Shown: piece after piece, positions 17,128-25,485 of the stretch
Layout: each line of letters opens with the position of its first letter
How positions within the stretch are numbered: position 1 is the first letter of the stretch
NCBI RefSeq assembly: GCF_003951315.1
Contig: NZ_QLJH01000003.1
Location: 124,001 to 188,000, forward strand
Length of the DNA: 64,000 bases
Reading direction: 5' to 3'
From: Sphingomonas sp. S-NIH.Pt15_0812
GTDB taxonomy: Bacteria > Pseudomonadota > Alphaproteobacteria > Sphingomonadales > Sphingomonadaceae
The notes under the pieces: model-generated
Database searches by the model: none
What the model was told of the DNA's origin: nothing
The model's input: only the letters and a program-made list of their open reading frames with translations
Translations under genes and position numbers: made by a program

Positions 17128-18147
17128 TTAGAAAGTATATGATGTCATTAAAAGAAGCCCACTCTGCTCGCGAGTCTTAAACCGGACGGTAGTTTCTGTA
17201 CCAGGAGGAGGTTGATTGGCAACAAAGCCGTCACCTAAAATCCGAGCATCAATGTCATACAGAACACCCAGCCCGATATTGAAACTGTCACTACCTTCGC
17301 CAGGCCTTCTTAGACCCAACATGATGCCGGCACCAATTGCATCAATTATATTGTTCGTTCCCGGTTGCAGCACGACAAACGGGCCGAAGCCCCAGTTATT
17401 CTTTGCTGCCCGAGTCAACTTCCCGACACTATCATATACCGCTTTCTCATTGTCCTCGAGACCCAGAAAACGGTTAAAGCCGAATGGAAGCCCCTCAGGT
17501 GTAAACAGGTAGTGAGACTCTAGTATTAACCTTGCTCTGACGTTGTCGCTTTGCCGCACTCGAACAACGTTATCTATTATGTCAGCCTCCCTTATCCTGT
17601 CATTTTTTCCCAGATCCACTGAAAAGGCTATTCCGATACCAAATTCTATTCCGCCAAATTTTTGACGACCATCTTCATCATCTCGAAGAGCCGTCGGGGA
17701 AAAAGCGACCGTAGTTTCGTTGCCTTTTCCAGTTTTCTCGGTGACAGTAGCATTTACACTGTTATCTTTAACCGCAGCCGCTGTCTTTTCTACCAGAGAT
17801 GGTTCAGTAATCGGTACAGTTTGTGCCGCGCCCTGCTCGTCAACAGTTTGCCCGTCAATCTTCGCAGCCGGCTGATTTGAGCTTGATGCCGGTAGGTTAG
17901 CATTCGCGCTTGATCGCAATGCGGCGAGCTGCTGATTAGCACTAGCTTCATTCTGAAGTGCCGTCGCTGTCGCAGCTTTCGCCTGCTCTAGTTTCATTTC
18001 AGCGATTTTTATATCAATGTCTGCTCGCTGCTTTTCTAGGTCGGCTATGCTAGCTTTGCTGGGCAAACTCTGCCCCGATGCCGGCTCAACGACAGCAATG
18101 CAGGAGGTGAGGCCGCATAAACCTAAAAGGTATGAACCGTGCCGCAT
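17128..18147 (-). CDS. Exported protein with coiled coil and beta-rich outer-membrane-like C-terminus
   Basis: From the ATG at 18147, four bases after AGGGGGA, the 339-residue product has a leader (SYLLGLCGLTSCIAVVEPAS) with a possible lipobox-like Cys. A coiled coil follows (SIADLEKQRADIDIKIAEMK plus repeated Ala/Glu heptads), then a low-complexity linker and a C-terminal half of alternating strands ending in SYTF. A terminal aromatic after alternating residues is typical of outer-membrane proteins. The gene is A+T richer than its neighbours and lies between early and ejection modules. Surface modification of the lysogen is a reasonable guess, not shown. Confidence 0.55.
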   Translation of the reverse strand: MRHGSYLLGLCGLTSCIAVVEPASGQSLPSKASIADLEKQRADIDIKIAEMKLEQAKAATATALQNEASANQQLAALRSSANANLPASSSNQPAAKIDGQTVDEQGAAQTVPITEPSLVEKTAAAVKDNSVNATVTEKTGKGNETTVAFSPTALRDDEDGRQKFGGIEFGIGIAFSVDLGKNDRIREADIIDNVVRVRQSDNVRARLILESHYLFTPEGLPFGFNRFLGLEDNEKAVYDSVGKLTRAAKNNWGFGPFVVLQPGTNNIIDAIGAGIMLGLRRPGEGSDSFNIGLGVLYDIDARILGDGFVANQPPPGTETTVRFKTREQSGLLLMTSYTF

Positions 18148-18365
18148 ATTTCCCCCTATGAAATCGCGCAAGACTCGTACTATCGATACAGGATCTCACC
18201 TATATCACCGCCCGTCTACATAAAATGCTCTGATGTAATTTGGTTTTCTGGCCAACCTCAGTAACCTTCTTACCCGCATTTTGGAAAAAAAGCAGAAATG
18301 GGTGCCGCACTCGAGCATAAACCAGCTTAATACTTGCCACCCTGTTTAAGGGTATCTTTCGGCCA

Positions 18366-18743
18366 CTACATGCAAGATCGCCGTCGGCTCTGCGCGAATG
18401 CCCGAGCGATCTCGACTACCTGCGGGCTCACGTCAGCAGCTGATGCATTTACACCGATCGCCATATCCTCGTCCCCGTCATCGGCGAGGTCGGACAGCAC
18501 CGCCAGCAATTCACCGGCAGTTTGAGCCGTGGCATCGTGGTCGTCACGCTCTGCCATCACCGAGAGGATCTTCGTCAGCACACCAGCGAGGCGCCGTGTG
18601 TCGTTGATGTCGCCGACACGATCCAGGTGACGCGCTTGGGCCAGCGCAGCGGTCATGCTGATCTGTTGAGAGACGGGATCGCGATCCACGGCAGTCAGCA
18701 GGCGTTGAAGGCGCGCACGGCCGGTTACGAGATCATGGTTCAT
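18366..18743 (-). CDS. Hypothetical phage protein (125 aa)
   Basis: A helical acidic protein with an MTAALAQARHLDRVGDIND region and an acidic DDGDEDM segment. Its ATG overlaps the upstream stop (ATGA). It is the last gene of the long minus-strand replication operon that begins at the integrase. About 200 A+T-rich bases with no gene follow, probably holding the promoter of the 18147 gene. No family recognised. Confidence 0.55.
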   Translation of the reverse strand: MNHDLVTGRARLQRLLTAVDRDPVSQQISMTAALAQARHLDRVGDINDTRRLAGVLTKILSVMAERDDHDATAQTAGELLAVLSDLADDGDEDMAIGVNASAADVSPQVVEIARAFAQSRRRSCM

Positions 18744-18970
18744 GCGTCGCGCCCCCCGTCTACTATCCCAAGGGACAACCAGGCACGATGCTCAGCCTGA
18801 TAGCCTACCCGCGTCTTGCACCACCGCAGCAGTTCGCGATTGCGATAAAGCAGCTGGTTGAATTCCCGCCGTTTCCGACGCGTGGCAGCGTTGTCCCGCT
18901 GCGTCTCCAGCTCGACGATCCTGGTTTCCAGGGCAGCTGCCAGCCGAGTTGGTCCGCTCAACCCGATCAT
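18740..18970 (-). CDS. Hypothetical phage protein (76 aa)
   Basis: From ATG 18970, overlapping the upstream TGA, the protein has a coiled-coil-like helix (ALETRIVELETQRDNAATRR) and a basic stretch (KRREFNQLLYRNRELLRW). It overlaps the next ATG by four bases as well. The function is not known. The basic helix would suit nucleic-acid binding. Confidence 0.5.
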   Translation of the reverse strand: MIGLSGPTRLAAALETRIVELETQRDNAATRRKRREFNQLLYRNRELLRWCKTRVGYQAEHRAWLSLGIVDGGRDA

Positions 18971-19227
18971 GGCACCAGCCCCTCGACGATTGCCAGCAAC
19001 CGCTTGGCATCGGCACGCAGCTGCCTTGCCTCCAACGTCCACGCGCCATTGCGCCAACGTCCATGTGCCTCACCTTTCGGTGCGCCAGGTGACATACCGC
19101 CGTGCATCCTACACACCCGCTTTCCGTGCACGGCGGCCGATCGGCACGACTTGCCCGACCGGGTCCTCGCCTGACACCGGGGGGCGGCTGCAAACTGCTT
19201 CGGCTCGTTGTTCGATTGCGAGTCCAT
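18967..19227 (-). CDS. Phage protein with HGGxSxGAPKG motif
   Basis: The 86-residue product contains CQARTRSGKSCRSAAVHGKR then VCRMHGGMSPGAPKGEAHGR. This Cys-containing Arg/Lys-rich region, followed by the HGG...GAPKG...HG signature, is widespread in small phage-borne proteins of Proteobacteria. Some are misannotated in databases as enzymes. The Cys and His residues may bind zinc. The ATG at 19227 follows GGAGAG. The first 119 bases overlap the 3' end of the 19109-19948 gene in another frame. Confidence 0.6.
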   Translation of the reverse strand: MDSQSNNEPKQFAAAPRCQARTRSGKSCRSAAVHGKRVCRMHGGMSPGAPKGEAHGRWRNGAWTLEARQLRADAKRLLAIVEGLVP

Positions 19228-19948
19228 GATGCTCTCCAGGAAGTGTAGAGGGGGCCGGTTCGGGGACCGCATAACCCCACGCTGCTAGGTGCTGATGCTG
19301 GTGGGTGTGGATGTGCTTCTCGTGGCGGACGGTGATGTGCTGTCGGGTCGACCGACGCTTGCCGCGGGCCTGCTGCAGCGTGTCCATCTGGGCGGCGTAG
19401 GTTCGGGCGAGCTTGGCTGCAATCGAGGCCATGCCAGCGTCCCCCGTCTTCAGCGCCTGGGACGACATGCGCATCGTCATGAAGTGCACGGCGAGCATCT
19501 GGGCAGCGAGCGCCGCCTCTGCCTCGTTGCGTGGCTGCACGCTGTTGATGAAGTTCAGGGCGGCGTTGAGCTCGGTCTCGCTCGGATGCCATGCCTTGCG
19601 CTCGTCGTTCCAGTTCTGCCCGCAAAGCGAGCGCAGCTGGTCCATGAACACGGCAACGGTCGATGGCGAGCGCGTCCCAAAGGCGTCGTGGATCTGTAGC
19701 GACCACACCTCGTGATTGTCGTGGGGCGCCACCGCCTGGAAGTCACCCAGGTCGCCACGCGGCTCCATCATCACACCGGGAGACGCAGGGCGCTTGTCCA
19801 TGCGCGCCTTCGCCTTCTCGGCCCATGGCTTGAGCAAGGCCGGCATCTTCTGCACCTTGCGGCGGCTCTGCTTCGGCTTCGGGTCAGTCGCCACATCGAT
19901 GCGCGCGGGATCGATGTCGCCCAAGTTGGTGGGCTGATCAATCTTCAT
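19109..19948 (-). CDS. Conserved phage-associated protein with His-rich tail
   Basis: A 279-residue protein. Residues 60-200 are helical, including the region AVHFMTMRMSSQALKTGD and QMDTLQQARGKRRSTRQHIT. A His-rich segment follows (VRHEKHIHTHQHQHLAAWG). As I recall, proteins with this KRRxTRQHI...H-rich layout occur repeatedly in alphaproteobacterial prophages directly before the HGG-motif protein, as here. It might act in packaging or DNA handling, but nothing in the sequence proves it. Confidence 0.6.
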   Translation of the reverse strand: MKIDQPTNLGDIDPARIDVATDPKPKQSRRKVQKMPALLKPWAEKAKARMDKRPASPGVMMEPRGDLGDFQAVAPHDNHEVWSLQIHDAFGTRSPSTVAVFMDQLRSLCGQNWNDERKAWHPSETELNAALNFINSVQPRNEAEAALAAQMLAVHFMTMRMSSQALKTGDAGMASIAAKLARTYAAQMDTLQQARGKRRSTRQHITVRHEKHIHTHQHQHLAAWGYAVPEPAPSTLPGEHHGLAIEQRAEAVCSRPPVSGEDPVGQVVPIGRRARKAGV

Positions 19949-20183
19949 CGGACTGCCCCTCGATCAATGTCCAGAACAATGGATCGAACGGCAGGCGGCG
20001 CCCCCGCTCGGTGGTCCACTTACCTTCGCGATACCGAGCAGCGACGGGTCGACGATGCCAACCGAGGGCATGTCCGTCGTCGACCAGGCAGACAGTGCCA
20101 TCGACTGGCGGCTGGGTGACGGGGCGACGCACGAATAGGATCCCCGGCAGCTCCGGCGAGGTGAAGCGAAGTGGTTCGGTCAT
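19938..20183 (-). CDS. Hypothetical phage protein (81 aa)
   Basis: From ATG 20183 (ATGA overlap with the helicase stop) the small protein reads MTEPLRFTSPELPGILFVRR, then TVCLVDDGHALGWHRRPVAA. It is basic and beta-rich, without known motif. It overlaps the next gene by 11 bases. Position directly after the helicase suggests a replication accessory role; unproven. Confidence 0.5.
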   Translation of the reverse strand: MTEPLRFTSPELPGILFVRRPVTQPPVDGTVCLVDDGHALGWHRRPVAARYREGKWTTERGRRLPFDPLFWTLIEGQSDED

Positions 20184-21571
20184 GCCTGGTTCTCCCATCC
20201 TGGTATCGGCTCGTCGCCGGTTTCGCCGGGTGCGAGGATCATCCCCGACGCCGTGCGGCGATCCCTGCCGGTCATGTGATTTTCGGTGCCTTCGGGGATG
20301 GGCGCAGAGCCCTGAAAGGCGGCGCCCATCCCCCTACGTAGTAGGGGGGTGTGTGGGGTGAGGTGTTCGGGCGAACTGTTCGGGGGTGTTTGGGGAACGT
20401 GTTCGGGAAGCGTTCGGGGTGGGTGTTCGGGGTTGCCCGGGACAGCCCTGATGATGGTTACATCGCGGCCCTTGGTGGTGTTGCGATAGGTGTGCGTTTC
20501 GATCGCGCCGATGCTGAAAAGCCGGTCCATGGCGGCCTTGAGACGATCGCGTTTCAGTCCCTTTGCCTGGGGCATCCCCTCGAACTGAGTGGGCGCATAA
20601 TTGGGTCCGGTATTCGGCCCGACCTGCCGCCCCTCACCCTGCTGGGTCCGCTCCGCCAGGCATGCCATGAAGGCCGCATTCTCGGTATTGGCCCGAATGA
20701 TCGCCGCCACCTCGGCCCGTCGGTCGTCAGGCAGGTCTTTGTCGAGGATCAAAGCGAAGTCGTGCCAGCGGAATGCCAGCTGCTGGTCGGGCCGGGCATA
20801 GTTGGCTTTGCCGAGGGTCAGGATGCGGGCATCGGGATCCGGGCTATCCTCGGGACGCTGCAGCACGATCTGCGACCGGACGGCATTCAGCCAGGCGGTG
20901 GAGCCTGAATAGCTGTCGCCCGCCTTGTTCGGGTGGGCGATCAGCACGACGGTGACATCGAGTTCGCGGCAGAGCTGGTACAGGAGATTAATGAAGCCCG
21001 TCACCTGCCCACGATCGTTCTCGTTGCCGACGTAGAGATGGCCGACGTTGTCGAGCACGATCAGCTTGGCCTTGGTGGCAGCGATGGTAGCCCGGAGCAG
21101 CGCATAGGCGGGCGCGGGACGAAGCCGGCCTTCCGAGTCGAAAGTCGCCAGTTCGTTGTTCAGCTTACCCCGCAACGAAACGATGTGGAGCTTGCCGGCG
21201 AGGTCGTTCAGCGTCGTACCGATCGCGGTGGCGATCTTGCGCAGACGCCAGTGGTTCTCGCGGTCATCGTCTTCCGCCGTGACGTACAGGGCTGCGCCAG
21301 ACTCGACATCGACACCCAGCATCGGCTTGCCAGCGGCGCTGCACGCGCACAGCTGGAGGGCGAAGGTCGATTTGCCAACGCCGCCGGGACCCGGGAAGAT
21401 CGTTACTTCCTGTTCGGGCACGTAGCCCGCCATCCGGAATGCCTTCGGCGTGGGTTCGATTTCTCCCCATGCCACCAGGTCGGCGATCGGGAAAATTTCC
21501 GGTTCGATAACCGCAGTCGGGGTGAAGGGACGCGCGTCTTCAATCCGGGTAGCGAGAGGTATAGCGTTCAT
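20180..21571 (-). CDS. RepA/DnaB-type replicative helicase (AAA ATPase)
   Basis: The 463-residue protein has a Walker A loop (FPGPGGVGKSTFALQL, about residues 59-74) and a Walker B strand (KLIVLDNVGHL, about 167-177). A sensor-like VVLIAHPNKAGDSYSGSTAW fits RecA-fold hexameric helicases of the RepA (AAA_25) type. The C-terminal part has a winged-helix-like KRDRLKAAMDRLFSIGAI and a Pro/Glu/His repeat region (residues about 380-402) whose DNA forms iteron-like repeats. It is coupled to the primase by an ATGA overlap. Together they form a self-contained replication module. Confidence 0.8.
   Translation of the reverse strand: MNAIPLATRIEDARPFTPTAVIEPEIFPIADLVAWGEIEPTPKAFRMAGYVPEQEVTIFPGPGGVGKSTFALQLCACSAAGKPMLGVDVESGAALYVTAEDDDRENHWRLRKIATAIGTTLNDLAGKLHIVSLRGKLNNELATFDSEGRLRPAPAYALLRATIAATKAKLIVLDNVGHLYVGNENDRGQVTGFINLLYQLCRELDVTVVLIAHPNKAGDSYSGSTAWLNAVRSQIVLQRPEDSPDPDARILTLGKANYARPDQQLAFRWHDFALILDKDLPDDRRAEVAAIIRANTENAAFMACLAERTQQGEGRQVGPNTGPNYAPTQFEGMPQAKGLKRDRLKAAMDRLFSIGAIETHTYRNTTKGRDVTIIRAVPGNPEHPPRTLPEHVPQTPPNSSPEHLTPHTPLLRRGMGAAFQGSAPIPEGTENHMTGRDRRTASGMILAPGETGDEPIPGWENQA
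20364..20432. repeat. Six iteron-like direct repeats inside helicase gene
   Basis: Near-identical 9-base units TGTTCGGGG begin at 20364, 20377, 20387, 20400, 20411 and 20424. The third is TGTTTGGGG, the fifth CGTTCGGGG, and two end one G early. Spacing is 10-13 bases, about one helical turn. They lie in the 3' third of the helicase gene, where they encode repeated Pro-Glu-His. Lambdoid origins also lie inside a replication gene as short tandem iterons, so this may be the element's replication origin. Confidence 0.5.
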
Positions 21572-22506
21572 GCCTCGCCTCCCCGCAACTCTTCGTTGAA
21601 GTCCTTGGCGCCGCCGCCTGGATAGACGATCCGCACTTCACGCTCGCCACGGACGATAGCGAGGGCCGCTGCCTCTGCATGGCGCCTACCCTCCCGATCA
21701 CCATCGCCACCGATAACGACACCGCGCACCAGCTCAGGCAGATGCATCCCGCGGAGCCCGCCTTCCCCGGGCGCGGCCCACACGGACGGCGCCCCCATCT
21801 CTAGCAAAGACAGACCATCTTCCACGCTGCCGCTCAGCACGAGGCCATGATCCAGCACCGGGCCCAGCCGGACTGCGCCACCTCGCACGAACCCCAGCGA
21901 GAACTTCACCTTGCCGTCAGCGGACGCAGCCTTGCGCCCATCATTGGTAAGGTAGATTCGCTGAATACCAGCCGGGGTGCCGTCTGGGCCCGTCACCACA
22001 GCCACCAGGGCGGGCAACAGGCCGGGACCGTTCGCCGCCAGCACTCCGCTATCCTTGGGCGGTTTCAGGCGCGCGAACCGCAGGGCGGGCGGCAGAGCGA
22101 AGGTAATGCCCCTACGACGCAAATAGCCCTCCGCCGGGGTGCCATCGATCGGGGCGCTATCGTGGATGATCTCCAGCGCGTAGCTGTTGCTGCGCTCGCC
22201 CCGTGCGTCCACCTTGGGTGCGTCGATTACCGGCAGATCACCACCACAGAGGCGCTCAGCGGCTTGCCGCATGGTAACGCTGTAGGCGCGCTGCACGAAG
22301 TCGAGCACGTCCCCGGAGGCTCCGCAGCCGAAGCAGTGCCACCGCTCTCCCTTGCCGAATACATAAAAGGAGGGCGACCGGTCGGCATGGAACGGACAGC
22401 AGCCTGCCAGTTCGCCCGCGACCGGCCGCAGCTTTACGCCTGCTCCGGCCACAACCGGTGCCACGGGGTAGGCTTGCCGGATCGCCGGCACGTCTAGGAG
22501 CGCCAT
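21568..22506 (-). CDS. DNA primase (CHC2 zinc finger and Toprim)
   Basis: The 312-residue protein has an N-terminal zinc-binding module: GCCPFHADRSPSFYVF and RWHCFGCGASGD supply CHC2-type Cys/His ligands (about residues 35-65). A Toprim-like domain follows, with VLSGSVEDGLSLLEMG for the Glu motif and GVVIGGDGDREGRRHA for the DxD motif. It synthesises primers for replication and is adjacent to the hexameric helicase. It is shorter than cellular DnaG because it lacks the DnaB-binding C-terminus. This is typical of phage and satellite primases. Confidence 0.85.
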   Translation of the reverse strand: MALLDVPAIRQAYPVAPVVAGAGVKLRPVAGELAGCCPFHADRSPSFYVFGKGERWHCFGCGASGDVLDFVQRAYSVTMRQAAERLCGGDLPVIDAPKVDARGERSNSYALEIIHDSAPIDGTPAEGYLRRRGITFALPPALRFARLKPPKDSGVLAANGPGLLPALVAVVTGPDGTPAGIQRIYLTNDGRKAASADGKVKFSLGFVRGGAVRLGPVLDHGLVLSGSVEDGLSLLEMGAPSVWAAPGEGGLRGMHLPELVRGVVIGGDGDREGRRHAEAAALAIVRGEREVRIVYPGGGAKDFNEELRGGEA

Positions 22507-22796
22507 CAGAAGCCCTCCACATGCGGTCTGAAGGGGCGACGAGGCATGTCACGATCTGCATCGAAGCGCCGGAGCCGTTGTCCATTCGCCTCAATGCCGA
22601 AGGGAAGACGCTGGCGGCGCGATGCCTCCAGCCCGGCCATGCACGCCGGACCATATTCACGCGCGGTGGCGATCCGGCCGGCGAATTGGCGCTTGCCGTT
22701 ATGGATCACGTGTTCGACCACGCACCAGCGTGTTCCTTCGACTTGCCGCAGCACGATCAGGCGCCTTGGCAATCCGTCACGACGCGCGCTCATCAT
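22506..22796 (-). CDS. Hypothetical phage protein (96 aa)
   Basis: A basic protein (MMSARRDGLPRRLIVLRQVE onward) whose central part (WCVVEHVIHNGKRQFAGRIA) looks like beta-strand pairs. It is coupled to the primase by a TGATG overlap and to the previous gene by ATGA. The family is not known to me. Confidence 0.5.
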   Translation of the reverse strand: MMSARRDGLPRRLIVLRQVEGTRWCVVEHVIHNGKRQFAGRIATAREYGPACMAGLEASRRQRLPFGIEANGQRLRRFDADRDMPRRPFRPHVEGF

Positions 22797-22984
22797 GCCG
22801 TCTCCAGCTGATTAGCGGTGACCATGACGAAGCCCTCGGTCCGTCCGATCGCCTCGCAGGCGCCGGCGGTGACGATCAGTTCCTTGCGGGCTTCAGGGCT
22901 AGAACAGCGGTTCACCAGCAGCTGGAGCGCAGCGAGGTGCGGCGGCAATGGGAAGGTGCTCGACCAGTCACGGGGATCAGCCAT
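22793..22984 (-). CDS. Hypothetical phage protein (63 aa)
   Basis: From ATG 22984 the product MADPRDWSSTFPLPPHLAAL is followed by a helical Cys-containing region and ends VMVTANQLETA. Overlaps of 8 and 4 bases tie it to both neighbours. No function can be given. Confidence 0.45.
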   Translation of the reverse strand: MADPRDWSSTFPLPPHLAALQLLVNRCSSPEARKELIVTAGACEAIGRTEGFVMVTANQLETA

Positions 22985-23183
22985 GCGACGTCTCCCAGGC
23001 CAGATCGGCAAGCATTTCGGCACGAAAACCGATGATGCCAAGCAGACGAAGCCGTTGCAGCCGCAGGGCCGTAATGTTATCTGTGTCGGCGTTGCTGTTG
23101 ATGAAATTCGTGGAGGGCTGGACTGTGGCGGTCCGGCCCTTTCGCGTCTTAGGGGCGACGGCACCCGTTGCTGATGAGAACAT
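22977..23183 (-). CDS. Hypothetical phage protein (68 aa)
   Basis: A small basic protein with a helical C-terminal half (ALRLQRLRLLGIIGFRAEML then ADLAWE). The pattern resembles short phage proteins carrying an LA.L.WE ending, but that is only an impression. It overlaps the next gene by 8 bases and starts 6 bases after the HTH gene. Confidence 0.45.
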   Translation of the reverse strand: MFSSATGAVAPKTRKGRTATVQPSTNFINSNADTDNITALRLQRLRLLGIIGFRAEMLADLAWETSHG

Positions 23184-23189
23184 GCCGGA

Positions 23190-23384
23190 TCACGCCGCCG
23201 CCTGATAATTCGGCAGGTTGGTCAGATAGCGGGTCAACTCATCACGCATAATCAGCGTGCGGCGGCCGTGCTTCTTAGCCGACAGGTCACCCCGCTGGAA
23301 CGCACGATAGAGCTCGGATCTGGACAACCGCGACGCAGCGATCGCTTCGCTGACCGTCAGTGCGATGGGTTCTGGTAGGGACAT
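23190..23384 (-). CDS. Excisionase-family HTH protein near integrase
   Basis: The 64-residue protein from ATG 23384 has a strong AGGAGG site six bases upstream. It has an HTH_17 layout: ALTVSEAIAASRLSRSELYR as the helix-turn-helix, GDLSAKKHGRRTLIMRDELT as the wing, and a last helix. Proteins like this direct excision with a tyrosine integrase, and this one is only one gene away from it. It could equally be an early regulator. Confidence 0.7.
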   Translation of the reverse strand: MSLPEPIALTVSEAIAASRLSRSELYRAFQRGDLSAKKHGRRTLIMRDELTRYLTNLPNYQAAA

Positions 23385-23456
23385 TGAACCTCCTGAAGTC
23401 CTGCGCTGTATGCCGGGACACCCAGAGCTTCGGAGGGACGGTGGTTTCACCAAATG

Positions 23457-24077
23457 CTACGATTGAAACCGTTCGATGATGTGGCGGACAAGACCATCCC
23501 GGTCGGCCATATATTGTGAGGCGATGGTTGCGGCATCCGCGCCTGTGCTCTCCAGCACCATGATACGGTCTGTAACTCGCTCCCGATCTGCCGGCAGTGG
23601 TGCCCGGCTGTATCGAGTGAACCAAGTCTTCACGCCACCGTCGGTGATTGCATGGCCTGCCGCCGTCAGGCGTTCGGCTACAGCGCGATATGCGGCGACG
23701 GGACCCTTGCCCGAGCGCTTAAGCAAAATAACGGCGGTGATCGCCCAAAGCCTCAGCTCGCGATCAACCTGAGTTTCTCCGCTGGTGCCACCAACGCTAA
23801 TCGGCAACCCCCAAGGATGGCGCCGCCCACCCTCCAGATCGCCAATCATCATCAACATCTGGAGCAATGCATCTTCGGCTGGAGCAGCCTCGCCGTCGAA
23901 TACACCGAGATCCCTCGTCGCAGCCAGGAGCTGTGCGATTACAGCCCCCGCTAAACGGCGCTTTCGCTCCATTGTAGCACGAGGGTATTCCGTGCCGATC
24001 TCAATCATCATCTCGTGGACCTGATCGATCCAAGAGGACGACGGCACCCTGTCCGGCAAACGGATCGGTATCGTCAT
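23457..24077 (-). CDS. Hypothetical protein coupled to integrase (206 aa)
   Basis: The ATG overlaps the integrase stop as ATGA. The protein is largely helical, with an ERKRRLAGAVIAQLLAATRD segment and a C-terminal part that resembles a DNA-binding region (AVAERLTAAGHAITDGGVKT followed by WFTRY). It has no signal peptide. Its coupling suggests a recombination or regulation role; the family is not recognised. Confidence 0.5.
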   Translation of the reverse strand: MTIPIRLPDRVPSSSWIDQVHEMMIEIGTEYPRATMERKRRLAGAVIAQLLAATRDLGVFDGEAAPAEDALLQMLMMIGDLEGGRRHPWGLPISVGGTSGETQVDRELRLWAITAVILLKRSGKGPVAAYRAVAERLTAAGHAITDGGVKTWFTRYSRAPLPADRERVTDRIMVLESTGADAATIASQYMADRDGLVRHIIERFQS

Positions 24078-25348
24078 ACCAGCCTCCGCACGTTGGATTT
24101 CTCGACAATCCCAAGCCCCGCCACGGCTGAACGTACCGTTTCAGACACGTAACTCGGCGCTAGGTGAGCGTAGTGCTTGCGGGTGATCCGCTCGTCCTTG
24201 TGTCCCAGCGCTTCCGCGATCACGGCCATCGGCACGCCTGCCCTGGCAAGCCTTGCACCGTAGCTGCGGCGAAGATCATGGAACGTGGTCTTGTCGATCT
24301 TGGCCCGGTCGAACGCTTCTTCCATGCGGCGCAGTTGCTGGCTCCGCATCCATTGTGTCCCGTCAGGGCGCATAAATATGAAGGCTTGTGGGCCCTTGTT
24401 CACGACAGCCTGCTCCATCATCTCGACGCCCTCGTCATCAAGGTACGCCGCCCGTGGCTCTGCGTTCTTCGTCTCGCGCAGGTAGACGGTTTTCGACTGG
24501 CGGTCGTAATCCTTCACCTGGGCGTGGCGCAGTTCGCCGTATCGGCCACCAGTCAGAAGTGCAGCCCGCACGATCGGCCGGAAGTCGGGATCACTGGCGT
24601 TGACCAGCCGCCTCGCTTCGTCGTCGGTCAAATAGCGTCGCTTGGCGACATCAACGCCCTTGAACGGCTTCACCTTGGTCCAGGCGGTGATCGGCAGCCA
24701 ATCGCGAGTCTCGGCCGCCTTGTTCAAGGCAGCTTTCAGAACGGTCAGGTCGCGATTCGCAGTCGCCCTACGCTTCCGGAGCCCTTCCTTGTCGTCGACG
24801 GCTCGCTCGTTCTGTGTCTCGGCACCCTTTCGCGTCCGTAGCTTGGCTGGCGAGCTGGCCCGTGCCTCATGCCATCCGCTGACGATCTTCTGCGTCAGCT
24901 TCGCCACCTCATAGTGCCCCAGCGCAGGCTTGATGATCTCGTCGATTCGGGACTTAAGATCGCTGGGGATGGCGCCAGTTCGAATCTTGAAGCTGGCTGC
25001 ATACTCATCCAGCGCAGTGGCGACGGTGAATGGTCCGACTACCTCGACGTCGCCGCGGGCCTTCTCCGCAAACCATATTCGGGCGGCATCGTCAGCCTGC
25101 CGGAACGTGAGGATCGTTTCACCATCCGCGTCGCGCACGTCGTCCGCTTCACCCAGCGTCTTCTTCGCATACCCACCTGCGGAACCAGGCGCTTTGAAGC
25201 GCGCGACCCATTTCCCGACACGGGCACCACGGTAGTATCCCAAGTGCGCACCCTCGCTGACGAGACGCCAGTGCGGCTCTTTCTGAACGGCGAGCTTCAA
25301 GCGGGCATCCCGCTTGTCCAGCTTGGCGTCTTTTACGGCTCGGCCCAT
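24074..25348 (-). CDS. Tyrosine recombinase integrase
   Basis: The start ATG 25348 gives 424 residues. The N-terminal arm and SAM-like core-binding domains (about residues 95-215) precede the catalytic domain. Catalytic residues seen are the Arg in LLTGGRYGELRH, a Lys in RETKNAEPR, the HxxR in FHDLRRSYG, and LGHKDERITRKHYAH supplying the second His and the Tyr nucleophile. It catalyses site-specific integration at the tRNA-Glu fragment about 140 bases upstream (25486-25534). The 25349-25485 gap probably holds arm sites and the promoter. Confidence 0.9.
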   Translation of the reverse strand: MGRAVKDAKLDKRDARLKLAVQKEPHWRLVSEGAHLGYYRGARVGKWVARFKAPGSAGGYAKKTLGEADDVRDADGETILTFRQADDAARIWFAEKARGDVEVVGPFTVATALDEYAASFKIRTGAIPSDLKSRIDEIIKPALGHYEVAKLTQKIVSGWHEARASSPAKLRTRKGAETQNERAVDDKEGLRKRRATANRDLTVLKAALNKAAETRDWLPITAWTKVKPFKGVDVAKRRYLTDDEARRLVNASDPDFRPIVRAALLTGGRYGELRHAQVKDYDRQSKTVYLRETKNAEPRAAYLDDEGVEMMEQAVVNKGPQAFIFMRPDGTQWMRSQQLRRMEEAFDRAKIDKTTFHDLRRSYGARLARAGVPMAVIAEALGHKDERITRKHYAHLAPSYVSETVRSAVAGLGIVEKSNVRRLV

Positions 25349-25485
25349 GGCAATCCCGACTTCGGTAACACGTCGGCAATATACACGCTGAAACAGGCTG
25401 GTACACCGTGAACCCATAAACCGCGCAAAATCAACGATGTTCGATACACGTTCACGTGTCAGGATGTACCCTGTTGTGCCGTTAT

